DNA of 64,000 nt from assembly GCF_002120225.1 (NCBI RefSeq), contig NZ_LAPZ01000005.1, positions 62,001 through 126,000 on the forward strand, written 5' to 3'. Of this stretch, positions 42,123 to 50,447 are shown piece after piece. The notes below the pieces were generated by a model. It was not told the DNA's origin. It made no database searches and saw nothing but the letters and a program-made list of their open reading frames with translations. This stretch comes from Tenacibaculum holothuriorum. Lineage in GTDB: Bacteria; Bacteroidota; Bacteroidia; Flavobacteriales; Flavobacteriaceae. Each line of letters begins with the position of its first letter. Position 1 is the stretch's first letter. A program made the translations under genes and the position numbers.

Positions 42123-43409
42123 TTACTTTTCCTGTTTATACACCTTTCCATCTTTCATTACAAAAACTACATTTTCCATAGTATGTATATTCTTTGTTGG
42201 ATCTTCGTTAACAGCTACTATATCAGCTAAAAACCCTTTTTTAAGTTTCCCTATTTCATTTTCCATTTTCAATATCTTGGCATTAGTAACCGTAGCGGCT
42301 TGAATAGTTTCCATAGCAGGCATTCCTGCTTCTACCATATAACCAAATTCTTTTGCGTTGTTTCCATGTTTGAAAACTCCAGCATCTGTACCAAAAGCAA
42401 TTCCAACTCCTTTTTTATATGCTTTAGCAAAAGTTCCTTGAATTTGAGGTCCAACAGCCAATGCTTTAGGCACAACTATTTCTGGATAAAATCCTTTCAC
42501 CTTCGCTTTCTCTTCAACTTCTTTTCCAGCTGTGATTGTTGGTACTAAATAAGCATCGTATTTTTTCATCAACTCCATCGTTTTATCACTCATATACGTA
42601 CCATGTTCTATGGTTTTCACACCACCTAAAACAGCTCTTTGCATTCCTTCGTCTCCATGAGCATGAGCTGCTACATGCATTCCGTAATCTTTCGCCATAT
42701 CGCAAATTGCTTTCACTTCTTCTAATGTAAACTGCGGATTATCTCCACTTTTTGCAACACTTAACACTCCTCCTGTAGCTGTTATCTTAATACAATCAGC
42801 TCCGTTTTTATAACGTTGACGTACTGCTTTCTTAGCATCTTCAACACTATTTACGACTCCTTCTTTAGGCCCAGGATTTCCTATTAATTTTCTACTACTT
42901 CCATTTGTTGGATCTGCATGACCTCCTGTAGTTGCTAACGATTTTCCTGCAGTAAATACTCTAGGCCCAGGAATTTTACCAGCTTTAATCGCTTTTGCCA
43001 ATGAAATATTAACTCCTGTTCCTCCTAAATCTCTTACCGTAGTAAAGCCCTTTAACAAGGTAGTTTTAGCAAACCCAACCGAGTTATACGCTCTGTCAGC
43101 TTCATTTAATACGTATTTTTCTAATCTTGTTTTTGGGCTGTGCTCACTCTCAATATGAACATGCATATCTATTAACCCTGGCATTACCACTTTATCTCGT
43201 AAATCTATGGTTTTTGAAGTTTTATCTCTTGGCATTACATAGCCATCAAATACATTTGTTATTTTATTTCCATTTACAACTAAAGTTTGTTCCTTCTTTA
43301 TATTTCCTTTTTCAGTATCAATCAATTTTCCACATAAAATATAGGTGCTTTGTGAATTGATTTGAATTGCAGTAAATAGTAATGTAAGTAAAAAGCTTAG
43401 TTTTTTCAT
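42123..43409 (-). CDS. Secreted amidohydrolase (Xaa-Pro dipeptidase / imidazolonepropionase-like)
   Basis: A 428-residue metal-dependent hydrolase with a signal peptide (LSFLLTLLFTAIQINSQ). Metal ligands: HVH in MPGLIDMHVHIE, the bridging Lys in CIKITATGGVLS, His in MHVAAHAHGDEG, His in VKTIEHGTYM and the catalytic Asp in IAFGTDAGVFKHG. This set matches the Sgx9260-type Xaa-Arg/Xaa-Pro dipeptidases of the amidohydrolase superfamily. Probably a periplasmic peptidase; the exact substrate is unknown. Confidence 0.88.
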   Translation of the reverse strand: MKKLSFLLTLLFTAIQINSQSTYILCGKLIDTEKGNIKKEQTLVVNGNKITNVFDGYVMPRDKTSKTIDLRDKVVMPGLIDMHVHIESEHSPKTRLEKYVLNEADRAYNSVGFAKTTLLKGFTTVRDLGGTGVNISLAKAIKAGKIPGPRVFTAGKSLATTGGHADPTNGSSRKLIGNPGPKEGVVNSVEDAKKAVRQRYKNGADCIKITATGGVLSVAKSGDNPQFTLEEVKAICDMAKDYGMHVAAHAHGDEGMQRAVLGGVKTIEHGTYMSDKTMELMKKYDAYLVPTITAGKEVEEKAKVKGFYPEIVVPKALAVGPQIQGTFAKAYKKGVGIAFGTDAGVFKHGNNAKEFGYMVEAGMPAMETIQAATVTNAKILKMENEIGKLKKGFLADIVAVNEDPTKNIHTMENVVFVMKDGKVYKQEK

Positions 43410-43482
43410 CTTAAAAAGTTGGATTAATCTGTTAAATGTATAAAAATTTTAAGTAGCTTGCTCTTTATTTTACACGATTTGA

Positions 43483-44163
43483 ATGAAAAATATTGTTATT
43501 ACAGGAACCAGTAGAGGTATTGGTTTTGAATTAGCTCAACAATTTGCAAACGAAGGTCATAAGGTTTTGGCTTTATCAAGAAACACGAAACCTTTAGAAA
43601 CTGTTAACCATAAAAACATCACTACCATTTCTGTTGATTTATCTTCAGAAAACGATATTAACAAAGCTGTTGATTTCATTAAAAATGAATGGAATAAAGT
43701 AGATATTTTAATTAACAACGCAGGTAAGCTCATCAATAAACCTTTTGAAGAATTAACTACTCAGGATTTTGAAGAAGTTTATAAAGTAAATGTTTTTGCG
43801 GTTGCTGAGTTAACTAAAAACTTACTTCCGTTTATGAACAAAGGAAGTCATGTAGTAACTGTAAGCTCTATGGGCGGAATACAAGGTAGTGCTAAATTTG
43901 CAGGATTAGCAGCTTATAGTTCTGCCAAAGGAGCCGTAATTACCCTATCTGAATTATTAGCTGAAGAATATAAAGAGCAACAAATAGCTTTTAATGTATT
44001 GGCTTTGGGTGCTGTACAAACAGAAATGTTAGAAGAAGCTTTCCCAGGCTATATAGCTCCATTATCTGCCAAAGAAATGGCTAATTATATCTATGATTTT
44101 GCTTTAAGAGGAAATAAATTTTACAACGGAAAAGTTTTACAAGTTTCTAGTTCTACTCCTTAA
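43483..44163 (+). CDS. Short-chain dehydrogenase/reductase
   Basis: A 226-residue classical SDR with all hallmarks: TGTSRGIGFELAQQF, ILINNAGKLINKPF, VSSMGGIQGSAKF and the catalytic YSSAKGA. The cofactor is probably NADP(H), suggested by SRN after strand 2. It is followed after 3 bases by an SprT-like gene starting with TTG, so the two may be coupled. Confidence 0.9.
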   Translation: MKNIVITGTSRGIGFELAQQFANEGHKVLALSRNTKPLETVNHKNITTISVDLSSENDINKAVDFIKNEWNKVDILINNAGKLINKPFEELTTQDFEEVYKVNVFAVAELTKNLLPFMNKGSHVVTVSSMGGIQGSAKFAGLAAYSSAKGAVITLSELLAEEYKEQQIAFNVLALGAVQTEMLEEAFPGYIAPLSAKEMANYIYDFALRGNKFYNGKVLQVSSSTP

Positions 44164-44166
44164 ATT

Positions 44167-44760
44167 TTGAAAGAAACACTAATTAAATACATTCCTGAAA
44201 AAGCAATTCCATTGGTTGAATATTTGATTAACAAACATAAAGTGCATTTAAAAATTGTTAATCAAAGACAAACAAAACATGGAGATTTTCGTCGTTTGCC
44301 TAACGGACAAATGCAAATCACGGTAAATAACAATTTGAATCCGTATCAATTTTTACTAACGCTTATTCATGAAATAGCACATCATGTTACTTATACTAAA
44401 TTTGGCAAAGTACAACCGCATGGAAAAGAATGGAAAACTGTTTTTCAGCATTTAATGTTGCCTTTTTTACAACCAGAAATTTACCCAAAAACTATACTTC
44501 CTTTTTTGGCGAATTATTTAAAAAATCCGAAAGCAAGTACCGATGCCGATGCTAAATTATCATTAGCTTTACGAGAAGGTAAGGCAGAGTCGGGAAAGAG
44601 TTTTATCTTTGAAATCCCAAACGGAAGCACTTTTCAGTTTAAAAACACCTTATACAAAAGAGGAAATAAAAGAAGAACTCGTTATGAATGCTTAAATTTA
44701 AGCAACAAACAAGTGTACCTTTTTAATCAAAATGCTGAAGTAATTTTAGTAACAAGTTAA
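44167..44760 (+). CDS. SprT-like zinc metalloprotease domain protein
   Basis: A 197-residue protein with the SprT zinc site LLTLIHEIAHHVTYTKFGK (HExxH at about residues 64-68). The C-terminal part is beta-rich (FEIPNGSTFQFKNTLYKRGN). Start is TTG at 44167, three bases after the SDR stop; no better ATG is near. SprT proteins are presumed proteases, some acting on DNA-protein crosslinks; the role here is not known. Confidence 0.82.
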   Translation: MKETLIKYIPEKAIPLVEYLINKHKVHLKIVNQRQTKHGDFRRLPNGQMQITVNNNLNPYQFLLTLIHEIAHHVTYTKFGKVQPHGKEWKTVFQHLMLPFLQPEIYPKTILPFLANYLKNPKASTDADAKLSLALREGKAESGKSFIFEIPNGSTFQFKNTLYKRGNKRRTRYECLNLSNKQVYLFNQNAEVILVTS

Positions 44761-44769
44761 AATATAACT

Positions 44770-44819
44770 CCGAATTAAATTCGGGTAGTTAATGATGAGA
44801 AGCTGAAACAAATTCAGCT
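44770..44819. repeat. Two small intergenic stem-loops
   Basis: CCGAAT/ATTCGG (44770-44784) and AGCTGAA/TTCAGCT (44801-44819) lie between the SprT-like gene and manC. Similar AGCTGAAACAAATTCAGCT-type hairpins recur in flavobacterial intergenic DNA, as I recall; no second copy was seen here. Confidence 0.4.
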
Positions 44820-44838
44820 AAACAAAACTTAAACAATA

Positions 44839-45897
44839 ATGAATAATAATTATTACGCAGTAATTATGGCTGGTGGCGTAGGCTCAAGGTTTTGGCCTGT
44901 AAGCACCGAAGAATATCCGAAGCAATTTCACGATATGTTAGGAACAGGACAGTCATTAATTCAAAAAACTTTTGATAGAATTCATTCTTTAATTCCTTCA
45001 GAAAATATATTAATTGCTACTAATCAACGCTACAAGGAACTGGTTTTAGAACAACTTACGAAAACTTCAGAAAACAATCTGTTATTAGAACCTGCAATGC
45101 GTAATACAGCACCTTGTATTTTATATGCTGCTTTAAAAATTTATGAGCAAAATAAAGATGCAGTGATGTTAGTTGCTCCTTCTGATCATTGGATAGAAAA
45201 TGAAGCTGAGTTTTTACAGAACATAGAAACCTCATTTAAAGCCTGTTCTGAAAATGACATTTTAATGACTTTAGGAATTCAACCAAACTCACCAAATACA
45301 GGTTATGGATATATTCAGTTTGAAGATGAGAATTCTAACATAAAAAAAGTAAAAAATTTTACCGAAAAACCAAATTTAGAAACTGCTGAAAAGTTTTTAG
45401 CAAGTGGTGATTATTTATGGAATGCCGGAATTTTTGTTTGGTCTGCTAAAAGTATCATCAAAGCTTTTAAAAAACACCTACCAGAAACGATTGATATTTT
45501 AGACGATAGAAACAACGTTTATAATACCGATTTTGAAGACGATTTTATTAAAAGTAACTATGAAAAATGTGAAAACATTTCTATCGACTTCGGAATTATG
45601 GAACGTGCTAATAATGTACACGTGCTTCCTGTTGATTTTGGCTGGAATGATTTAGGTACTTGGGGTTCTTTATATCAAAAACTCAATAAAGACGCTCAAC
45701 AAAATGCTGTTGTTGGCGCTAATACATTATGTAGAGATGCTAACGGAAATATGATTAGTACTTCAACTGGCAAAAAAGTTATACTACAAGGATTAAGCAA
45801 TTTTATAGTTGTAGAAAAAGATGATGTAATTTTAATTTGTCCAAAAGAAGACGAACAAGACATTAAACAAATAGCTGCAGAAGCAAAAGAACTATAA
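44839..45897 (+). CDS. manC: Mannose-1-phosphate guanylyltransferase
   Basis: A 352-residue nucleotidyltransferase that forms GDP-mannose from GTP and mannose-1-phosphate for cell-surface glycans. Signature: YYAVIMAGGVGSRFWPVST followed by EEYPKQF, then VAPSDHWI, the sugar-binding region VKNFTEKPNLETA, WNAGIFVWS and DFGWNDLGTW. It has the short GMP form without the isomerase domain. It is expressed alone and ends at a palindromic terminator. Confidence 0.94.
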   Translation: MNNNYYAVIMAGGVGSRFWPVSTEEYPKQFHDMLGTGQSLIQKTFDRIHSLIPSENILIATNQRYKELVLEQLTKTSENNLLLEPAMRNTAPCILYAALKIYEQNKDAVMLVAPSDHWIENEAEFLQNIETSFKACSENDILMTLGIQPNSPNTGYGYIQFEDENSNIKKVKNFTEKPNLETAEKFLASGDYLWNAGIFVWSAKSIIKAFKKHLPETIDILDDRNNVYNTDFEDDFIKSNYEKCENISIDFGIMERANNVHVLPVDFGWNDLGTWGSLYQKLNKDAQQNAVVGANTLCRDANGNMISTSTGKKVILQGLSNFIVVEKDDVILICPKEDEQDIKQIAAEAKEL

Positions 45898-45898
45898 T

Positions 45899-45930
45899 AA
45901 AAAAGAGAAAGTTTAAACTTCCTCTTTTTT
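45899..45930. terminator. Bidirectional terminator after manC
   Basis: A 32-base palindrome, AAAAAAGAGAAAGTTT / AAACTTCCTCTTTTTT, with one mismatch. It separates convergent genes. Confidence 0.75.
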
Positions 45931-45932
45931 AT

Positions 45933-46394
45933 TTATTTTATTAATGATTCGAAAAACGGAAAATAATACTCAACCATATAACTTCCTCTTTTTTCTCCCA
46001 ATACATTTTCTTTTCCGTCTACAACGATTATAGCAGGAAAAGAATCTACCACATGTTGTTCTTTTAATTTTTTGTTATACTTTCTAGCCTCTTTACTTAC
46101 CAAATCTCTATTTCTAGGAAAATCTGCCATATACAGCACCATATTTTCATCAGAAAAATCTTTGAATTTTTGAGTGTGAAATAATTTTTTATCTAACCTA
46201 ATACAAGGTCCACACCAATCAGATCCTGTAAAGTAAATCAACAATGGTTTCTTTTCCTTTTTAGCTTTTTTCAGTGCGTCTTTATACGAATCAACCCAGT
46301 TTAAATGAATTTCTTCTTTTACTAATTCAGTTTCTTGAGAGAATCCTAAAAATGAAACAAACATAAATACGCTAAGGAAAATAACTTTCTTCAT
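45933..46394 (-). CDS. Secreted thioredoxin-fold protein
   Basis: A 153-residue protein with a signal peptide (VIFLSVFMFVSFLGFSQ) and a thioredoxin-like domain: KPLLIYFTGSDWCGPCIRLD with the CGPC active site, and cis-Pro in VVDSFPAIIVVDGKENVLG. The ATG at 46394 is chosen because it opens directly into the signal peptide; a start at 46430 would add 12 non-hydrophobic residues. It is probably a periplasmic oxidoreductase of the Thioredoxin_7 type. Confidence 0.85.
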   Translation of the reverse strand: MKKVIFLSVFMFVSFLGFSQETELVKEEIHLNWVDSYKDALKKAKKEKKPLLIYFTGSDWCGPCIRLDKKLFHTQKFKDFSDENMVLYMADFPRNRDLVSKEARKYNKKLKEQHVVDSFPAIIVVDGKENVLGEKRGSYMVEYYFPFFESLIK

Positions 46395-46488
46395 TTTACT
46401 AAAAATTTCATGATTTAAAAAATTAAACAATAATACTGTTTAACTTATCCTTTCAAATTTATCAAAAAACATACCAACTTCAAAACAA

Positions 46489-47496
46489 CTAAATGTTTAT
46501 CGCTTTTAAGATTAAAGAATTAAATGCTTCTACATCATCAATAATCTGGCTTTTTATTCCTAAATAATAAAGAGAATTAATGCTATTCTTAAGTCTCATG
46601 TAATCTTTTTCAGTCGTTAGCAATAACTTATCACCTTCTACTTTCTCTTTAATTGAATTGATTTCTTTCTCAGAAAAATTATGATGATCTGGAAAGTCTA
46701 GGTGTGTAAATTTTATATTTCTAGTAGCTAAAAATTCTAACAACGGATTTGGATTTGCAATCCCCGTAACTAATACCACCTCCTTATTTTTAATTGATTC
46801 TAACGGAATTACTTCTGCTCCTTTAACAACCTCATCGTAAACAATTGTGCTAAAAAACACTGGTTTGTTTGTTTTTAAACTCTTTAAAATCTTCTCTCTT
46901 TCTTCTTTAGAAATATCGCTAGGGCATTTGGTTATTACAATAACATCTGCTCTATTTGCTCCTTTTCTATTTTCTCTTAAATTACCTGTTGGCAACAAAA
47001 AATCATTGGTATATAAGTCGTTATATTTAGTAAGTAACACATAAAAACTTGCTTGTACTTTTCTGTGTTGAAAAGCATCATCTAATAAAATTACTTCTGG
47101 AGCGTTTTGCTGTTTTAATAAGTTTTGAATTCCGTTAACTCTATTGGCATCTACAGAAACAATAACATCATCCTTGTATTTTGTATAAAATTGTAATGGT
47201 TCGTCACCAACATCTAACGCAGTATGAGTTTCATTAACAATTTGAAATCCTTTTGTTTTTCTTTTATAACCTCTACTTAAAACTGCTAGATTAACTTTAG
47301 ATTTTAAAAGTTCAATTAAATATTCAATTTGAGGAGTTTTTCCAGTACCACCAACATTCAAATTTCCAACAGCAATAACTGGAATATCAAATTTTGTTGA
47401 TTTAAATATTCCTCTATCATACAAAACATTTCGAATTGTAGTAACTATATCATACAATATAGCAAACGGAAAAAGTAAAAAACGAATCAGTTTCAT
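46489..47496 (-). CDS. lpxK: Tetraacyldisaccharide 4'-kinase
   Basis: A 335-residue inner-membrane-associated kinase that phosphorylates lipid A disaccharide at the 4' position. A hydrophobic N-terminus (LIRFLLFPFAILYDIVTTI) precedes the Walker-type motif VIAVGNLNVGGTGKTPQIEY; later LLDDAFQHRKV (DDxxQH) and LLTTEKDYMRL are family marks. The ATG at 47496 is preferred to GTG at 47502. It is divergent from the Nif3-like gene. Confidence 0.93.
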   Translation of the reverse strand: MKLIRFLLFPFAILYDIVTTIRNVLYDRGIFKSTKFDIPVIAVGNLNVGGTGKTPQIEYLIELLKSKVNLAVLSRGYKRKTKGFQIVNETHTALDVGDEPLQFYTKYKDDVIVSVDANRVNGIQNLLKQQNAPEVILLDDAFQHRKVQASFYVLLTKYNDLYTNDFLLPTGNLRENRKGANRADVIVITKCPSDISKEEREKILKSLKTNKPVFFSTIVYDEVVKGAEVIPLESIKNKEVVLVTGIANPNPLLEFLATRNIKFTHLDFPDHHNFSEKEINSIKEKVEGDKLLLTTEKDYMRLKNSINSLYYLGIKSQIIDDVEAFNSLILKAINI

Positions 47497-47549
47497 TAGC
47501 ACGAAAATACATTAAAAATAGTAAATTTGGTTTCGATTAATACGAGAAT

Positions 47550-48644
47550 ATGACAATTAGAGAAGTTACAAATTATATAGAAGAATTAGCTCCTTTAGCC
47601 TATGCTGAAAGTTTTGACAATGTAGGCTTATTAATAGGAGATTACAATGCTAAAGTCAATGGTGTTTTGGTTACTTTAGATACTTTAGAAGAAACCGTAG
47701 ATGAAGCAATTGCTAATAATTGTAACCTAATTGTAAGTTTTCATCCGATTATTTTTAATGGATTAAAGCGTTTAAATGGTAACAATTATGTAGAACGAGT
47801 AGTGTTAAAAGCAATTCAAAATAACATTGCTATTTACGCAACCCACACCGCTTTAGATAATGTTAACAACGGAGTTTCTACTAAAATGTGTGAAGTTTTA
47901 GGACTAACTAACTGTAAAACACTTATCCCTAAAAAAGGCATCATAAAAAAACTAACTACTTATGCTCCAACTGAAGAAGCAATTGATTTAAGGCAAGCGT
48001 TATTTAATGCGGGAGCAGGAAGCATTGGTAACTACGATAATTGTAGTTTTAATGTAAACGGAAAAGGGAGTTATCAAGGGAACGAAAATTCTAATCCGAC
48101 TGTTGGTGATAAAGGACAACTAATGTTTGAAGATGAAACTTGTATTACAATTACTTTTGAAGCTTATAAAGAAGCAAAAGTTTTGAAAGCTTTATTTGAA
48201 AATCATTCGTATGAAGAGGTTGCGTATGAAGTGACTACGTTAGATAATACACATCAAAATGTGGGAATGGGAATGATTGGTGAATTTTCAGAAGAAATGA
48301 ATGATGTATCCTTTTTAAAATATGTGAAAAAGACTTTTAAAACCGATTGTGTTCGCCATTCAGCATTGCTAGACAAACCGATTAAGAAAGTAGCTGTTTT
48401 AGGGGGCTCGGGTAGCTTTGCTATTTCTAACGCTATAAGAGCAGGTGCAGATGCTTATATAAGTGCCGATTTTAAATATCATGAGTTTTTTAAAGCAGAA
48501 AAAAAGATATTACTAGCTGATGTTGGACACTATGAGAGTGAACAGTTTACAAAAAACTTATTAGTTGAGTATCTTAGAAAAAAAATTAGTACTTTTGCAA
48601 TTATTTTAAGCGAAAAAAGTACAAATCCAATATACTATATTTAA
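47550..48644 (+). CDS. Nif3-like dinuclear metal centre protein
   Basis: A 364-residue hexameric-type protein of the NIF3/YbgI family with the inserted PII-like domain. FDNVGLLIGDYN, then LIVSFHPIIFNG and IAIYATHTALDNV hold the N-terminal metal ligands; GGSGSFAISNAIRAGADAYI and LADVGHYESEQF hold the C-terminal ones. The family binds two metals, and a GTP cyclohydrolase activity has been proposed for some members. It is followed 3 bases later by the CT398-type gene, a pairing common in Bacteroidota. Confidence 0.9.
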   Translation: MTIREVTNYIEELAPLAYAESFDNVGLLIGDYNAKVNGVLVTLDTLEETVDEAIANNCNLIVSFHPIIFNGLKRLNGNNYVERVVLKAIQNNIAIYATHTALDNVNNGVSTKMCEVLGLTNCKTLIPKKGIIKKLTTYAPTEEAIDLRQALFNAGAGSIGNYDNCSFNVNGKGSYQGNENSNPTVGDKGQLMFEDETCITITFEAYKEAKVLKALFENHSYEEVAYEVTTLDNTHQNVGMGMIGEFSEEMNDVSFLKYVKKTFKTDCVRHSALLDKPIKKVAVLGGSGSFAISNAIRAGADAYISADFKYHEFFKAEKKILLADVGHYESEQFTKNLLVEYLRKKISTFAIILSEKSTNPIYYI

Positions 48645-48647
48645 CAG

Positions 48648-49418
48648 ATGGCAAAAAAAGAAGTAACTGTAGAAGAGAAATTAAGAGCCTTATACGATTT
48701 ACAATTAATCGATTCTAGAATCGACGAAATTAGAAACGTTCGTGGTGAATTACCTTTAGAAGTTGAAGATTTAGAAGATGAAGTTGCCGGATTAAACACT
48801 CGTTTATCGAATTTAGCAGAGGATGTATCGAATTTAGAAACTGATATTAGCAACAAAAAATTAGCTATTGAAGAGTCTAAAACATTAATTGCTAAGTACG
48901 CTGAACAACAAAAGAACGTACGTAACAATCGTGAGTTCGATTCTTTAACAAAAGAAGTTGAATATCAAGAGTTAGAAATTCAATTATCAGAAAAAAGAAT
49001 CAAAGAATATAAAGCAAAAATTGCTCAGAAAAACGAAGTTATTTCTAACACTAAAGAGAAATTAAAGCAGCAAGAATCTCATTTAGATCACAAAAAGAAT
49101 GAGTTAGATGCTATTTTAAAAGAAACTGAGAAAGAAGAAACTTTATTAAGACAGAAGTCAGAGGAGTTTTCTCAAGCAATAGACGCACACTTATTAAACG
49201 CTTACAAAAGAATTCGTAATAAAGTTAAAAATGGTTTAGCTGTAGTTGCAATTGAGCGTGGAGCTGCTGGTGGTTCTTATTTTACTATTCCACCACAAGT
49301 ACAGTTAGAAATTGCTAACCGTAAAAAAATTACTATCGACGAGCACAGTGGTCGTATTTTAGTTGATCCTGCTTTAGCAGCAGAAGAAAAAGAAAAAATA
49401 GAAAGTTTATTAGCTTAA
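48648..49418 (+). CDS. CT398-type coiled-coil protein with a cysteine-less zinc-ribbon region
   Basis: A 256-residue protein. Residues ~10-180 are a long antiparallel coiled coil (YDLQLIDSRIDEIRNVRGEL, VEYQELEIQLSEKRIKEYKA). The C-terminal part aligns with the C4 zinc ribbon of this family (VAIERGAAGGSYFTIPPQVQ, ITIDEHSGRILVDPAL), but the four Cys positions read Ala/Gly and Asp/Ser, so zinc is not bound. It is coupled to the Nif3-like gene. Function unknown. Confidence 0.85.
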   Translation: MAKKEVTVEEKLRALYDLQLIDSRIDEIRNVRGELPLEVEDLEDEVAGLNTRLSNLAEDVSNLETDISNKKLAIEESKTLIAKYAEQQKNVRNNREFDSLTKEVEYQELEIQLSEKRIKEYKAKIAQKNEVISNTKEKLKQQESHLDHKKNELDAILKETEKEETLLRQKSEEFSQAIDAHLLNAYKRIRNKVKNGLAVVAIERGAAGGSYFTIPPQVQLEIANRKKITIDEHSGRILVDPALAAEEKEKIESLLA

Positions 49419-49440
49419 TTTTTAGCTTAAAAATATTTTT

Positions 49441-49470
49441 AAAAAGCTCTCGAGAAATTGAGAGCTTTTT
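49441..49470 (+). terminator. Terminator after the CT398-type gene
   Basis: AAAAAGCTCTC (49441-49451) and GAGAGCTTTTT (49460-49470) form an 11-bp stem with a T run. Confidence 0.8.
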
Positions 49471-49532
49471 TTATTGGCTTATAAGTAAAGAATCGTTTTC
49501 TTTTTCGTCTTAGCTAGCATAACTAATACATT

Positions 49533-50393
49533 ATGAAATTTCAGAACAAACTATTCTTTTTATTAGCTTTAAGTAGCTCACTTACTTTTTCACAAATAAC
49601 CAAACCTAGTTTAAGTCCAAAAATAAAAACCGAACAACATGTTGGACTCGCTAAAATAACTTTAGAGTATGGACAACCCAATGCTCAAGGGAGAACAATT
49701 TTTGGCTCCTTAATTCCTTACAATAAGTTATGGAGAACTGGTGCTAATGCATCAACAAAACTAACTACAAATAGAGAAATATATGTATCTGGTAATAAAG
49801 TACCAGCAGGTACTTATGGGATCTATACTATTCCTACTAAAAAGGAATGGACTATAATATTACACAAGAAAAGCAATTTATGGGGAGCTGGAGGATATAA
49901 TAAAGAAAATGACTTTTTACGTTTTAAGATTACTCCTCAAACATTAAAAGACAACATAGAAACTTTTACAATACATTTTGAAAATTTTAATACTAATGGA
50001 GCAGATTTGGTTATTGCATGGGAAAACACAAAAATGAAGATTCCTGTTTTTGTAGATACTGATATGTTAATTTTCCAAGAAATCGATGATAAAATAAATA
50101 AAGGTACCGGAAAAGTTAACGCACAAACCTACTTTGATGCTGCTCAATTTTATTATCATAAAAACACAAAATTAGACCAAGCTTTAAATTGGTTTCAAAA
50201 AGCAACTGAACTAAGACCAAATGCTTTTTGGTATGAGTATTACAAAGGCGAATTAGCTTATAAAATGAAAAAATATAGTATTGCCAGAAACAGCGCTACA
50301 AAATGCTTAAAAGCTGCTGAAAACAGCAAATCATCTGATTATGGATACATAGCCAAATGCAGTTTACTGTTGAAAGCTACTGAAAAGCATTAA
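49533..50393 (+). CDS. DUF2911 domain secreted protein
   Basis: A 286-residue exported protein with a signal peptide (LFFLLALSSSLTFSQ). DUF2911 covers residues ~25-185: KITLEYGQPNAQGRTIFGSL, YNKLWRTGANASTKLTTNRE and PAGTYGIYTIPTKKEWTIIL. The C-terminal ~90 residues look like TPR-type helices (DQALNWFQKATELRPNAFWY). The family is common in Bacteroidota; function unknown. Confidence 0.87.
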   Translation: MKFQNKLFFLLALSSSLTFSQITKPSLSPKIKTEQHVGLAKITLEYGQPNAQGRTIFGSLIPYNKLWRTGANASTKLTTNREIYVSGNKVPAGTYGIYTIPTKKEWTIILHKKSNLWGAGGYNKENDFLRFKITPQTLKDNIETFTIHFENFNTNGADLVIAWENTKMKIPVFVDTDMLIFQEIDDKINKGTGKVNAQTYFDAAQFYYHKNTKLDQALNWFQKATELRPNAFWYEYYKGELAYKMKKYSIARNSATKCLKAAENSKSSDYGYIAKCSLLLKATEKH

Positions 50394-50394
50394 T

Positions 50395-50430
50395 AAAAAA
50401 ATCCCAGAACAAATTGTTCTGGGATTTTTT
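50395..50430. terminator. Bidirectional terminator
   Basis: AATCCCAGAACAA and TTGTTCTGGGATT form a perfect stem with A and T tracts at the two ends. It lies between the convergent DUF2911 and DUF349 genes. Confidence 0.85.
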
Positions 50431-50447
50431 ATTTATATAAATATATT

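Noticed and set aside
44770..44819. Factor-independent terminator before manC
   Set aside because: The two stem-loops lack a following T run, so they are listed as small repeats.
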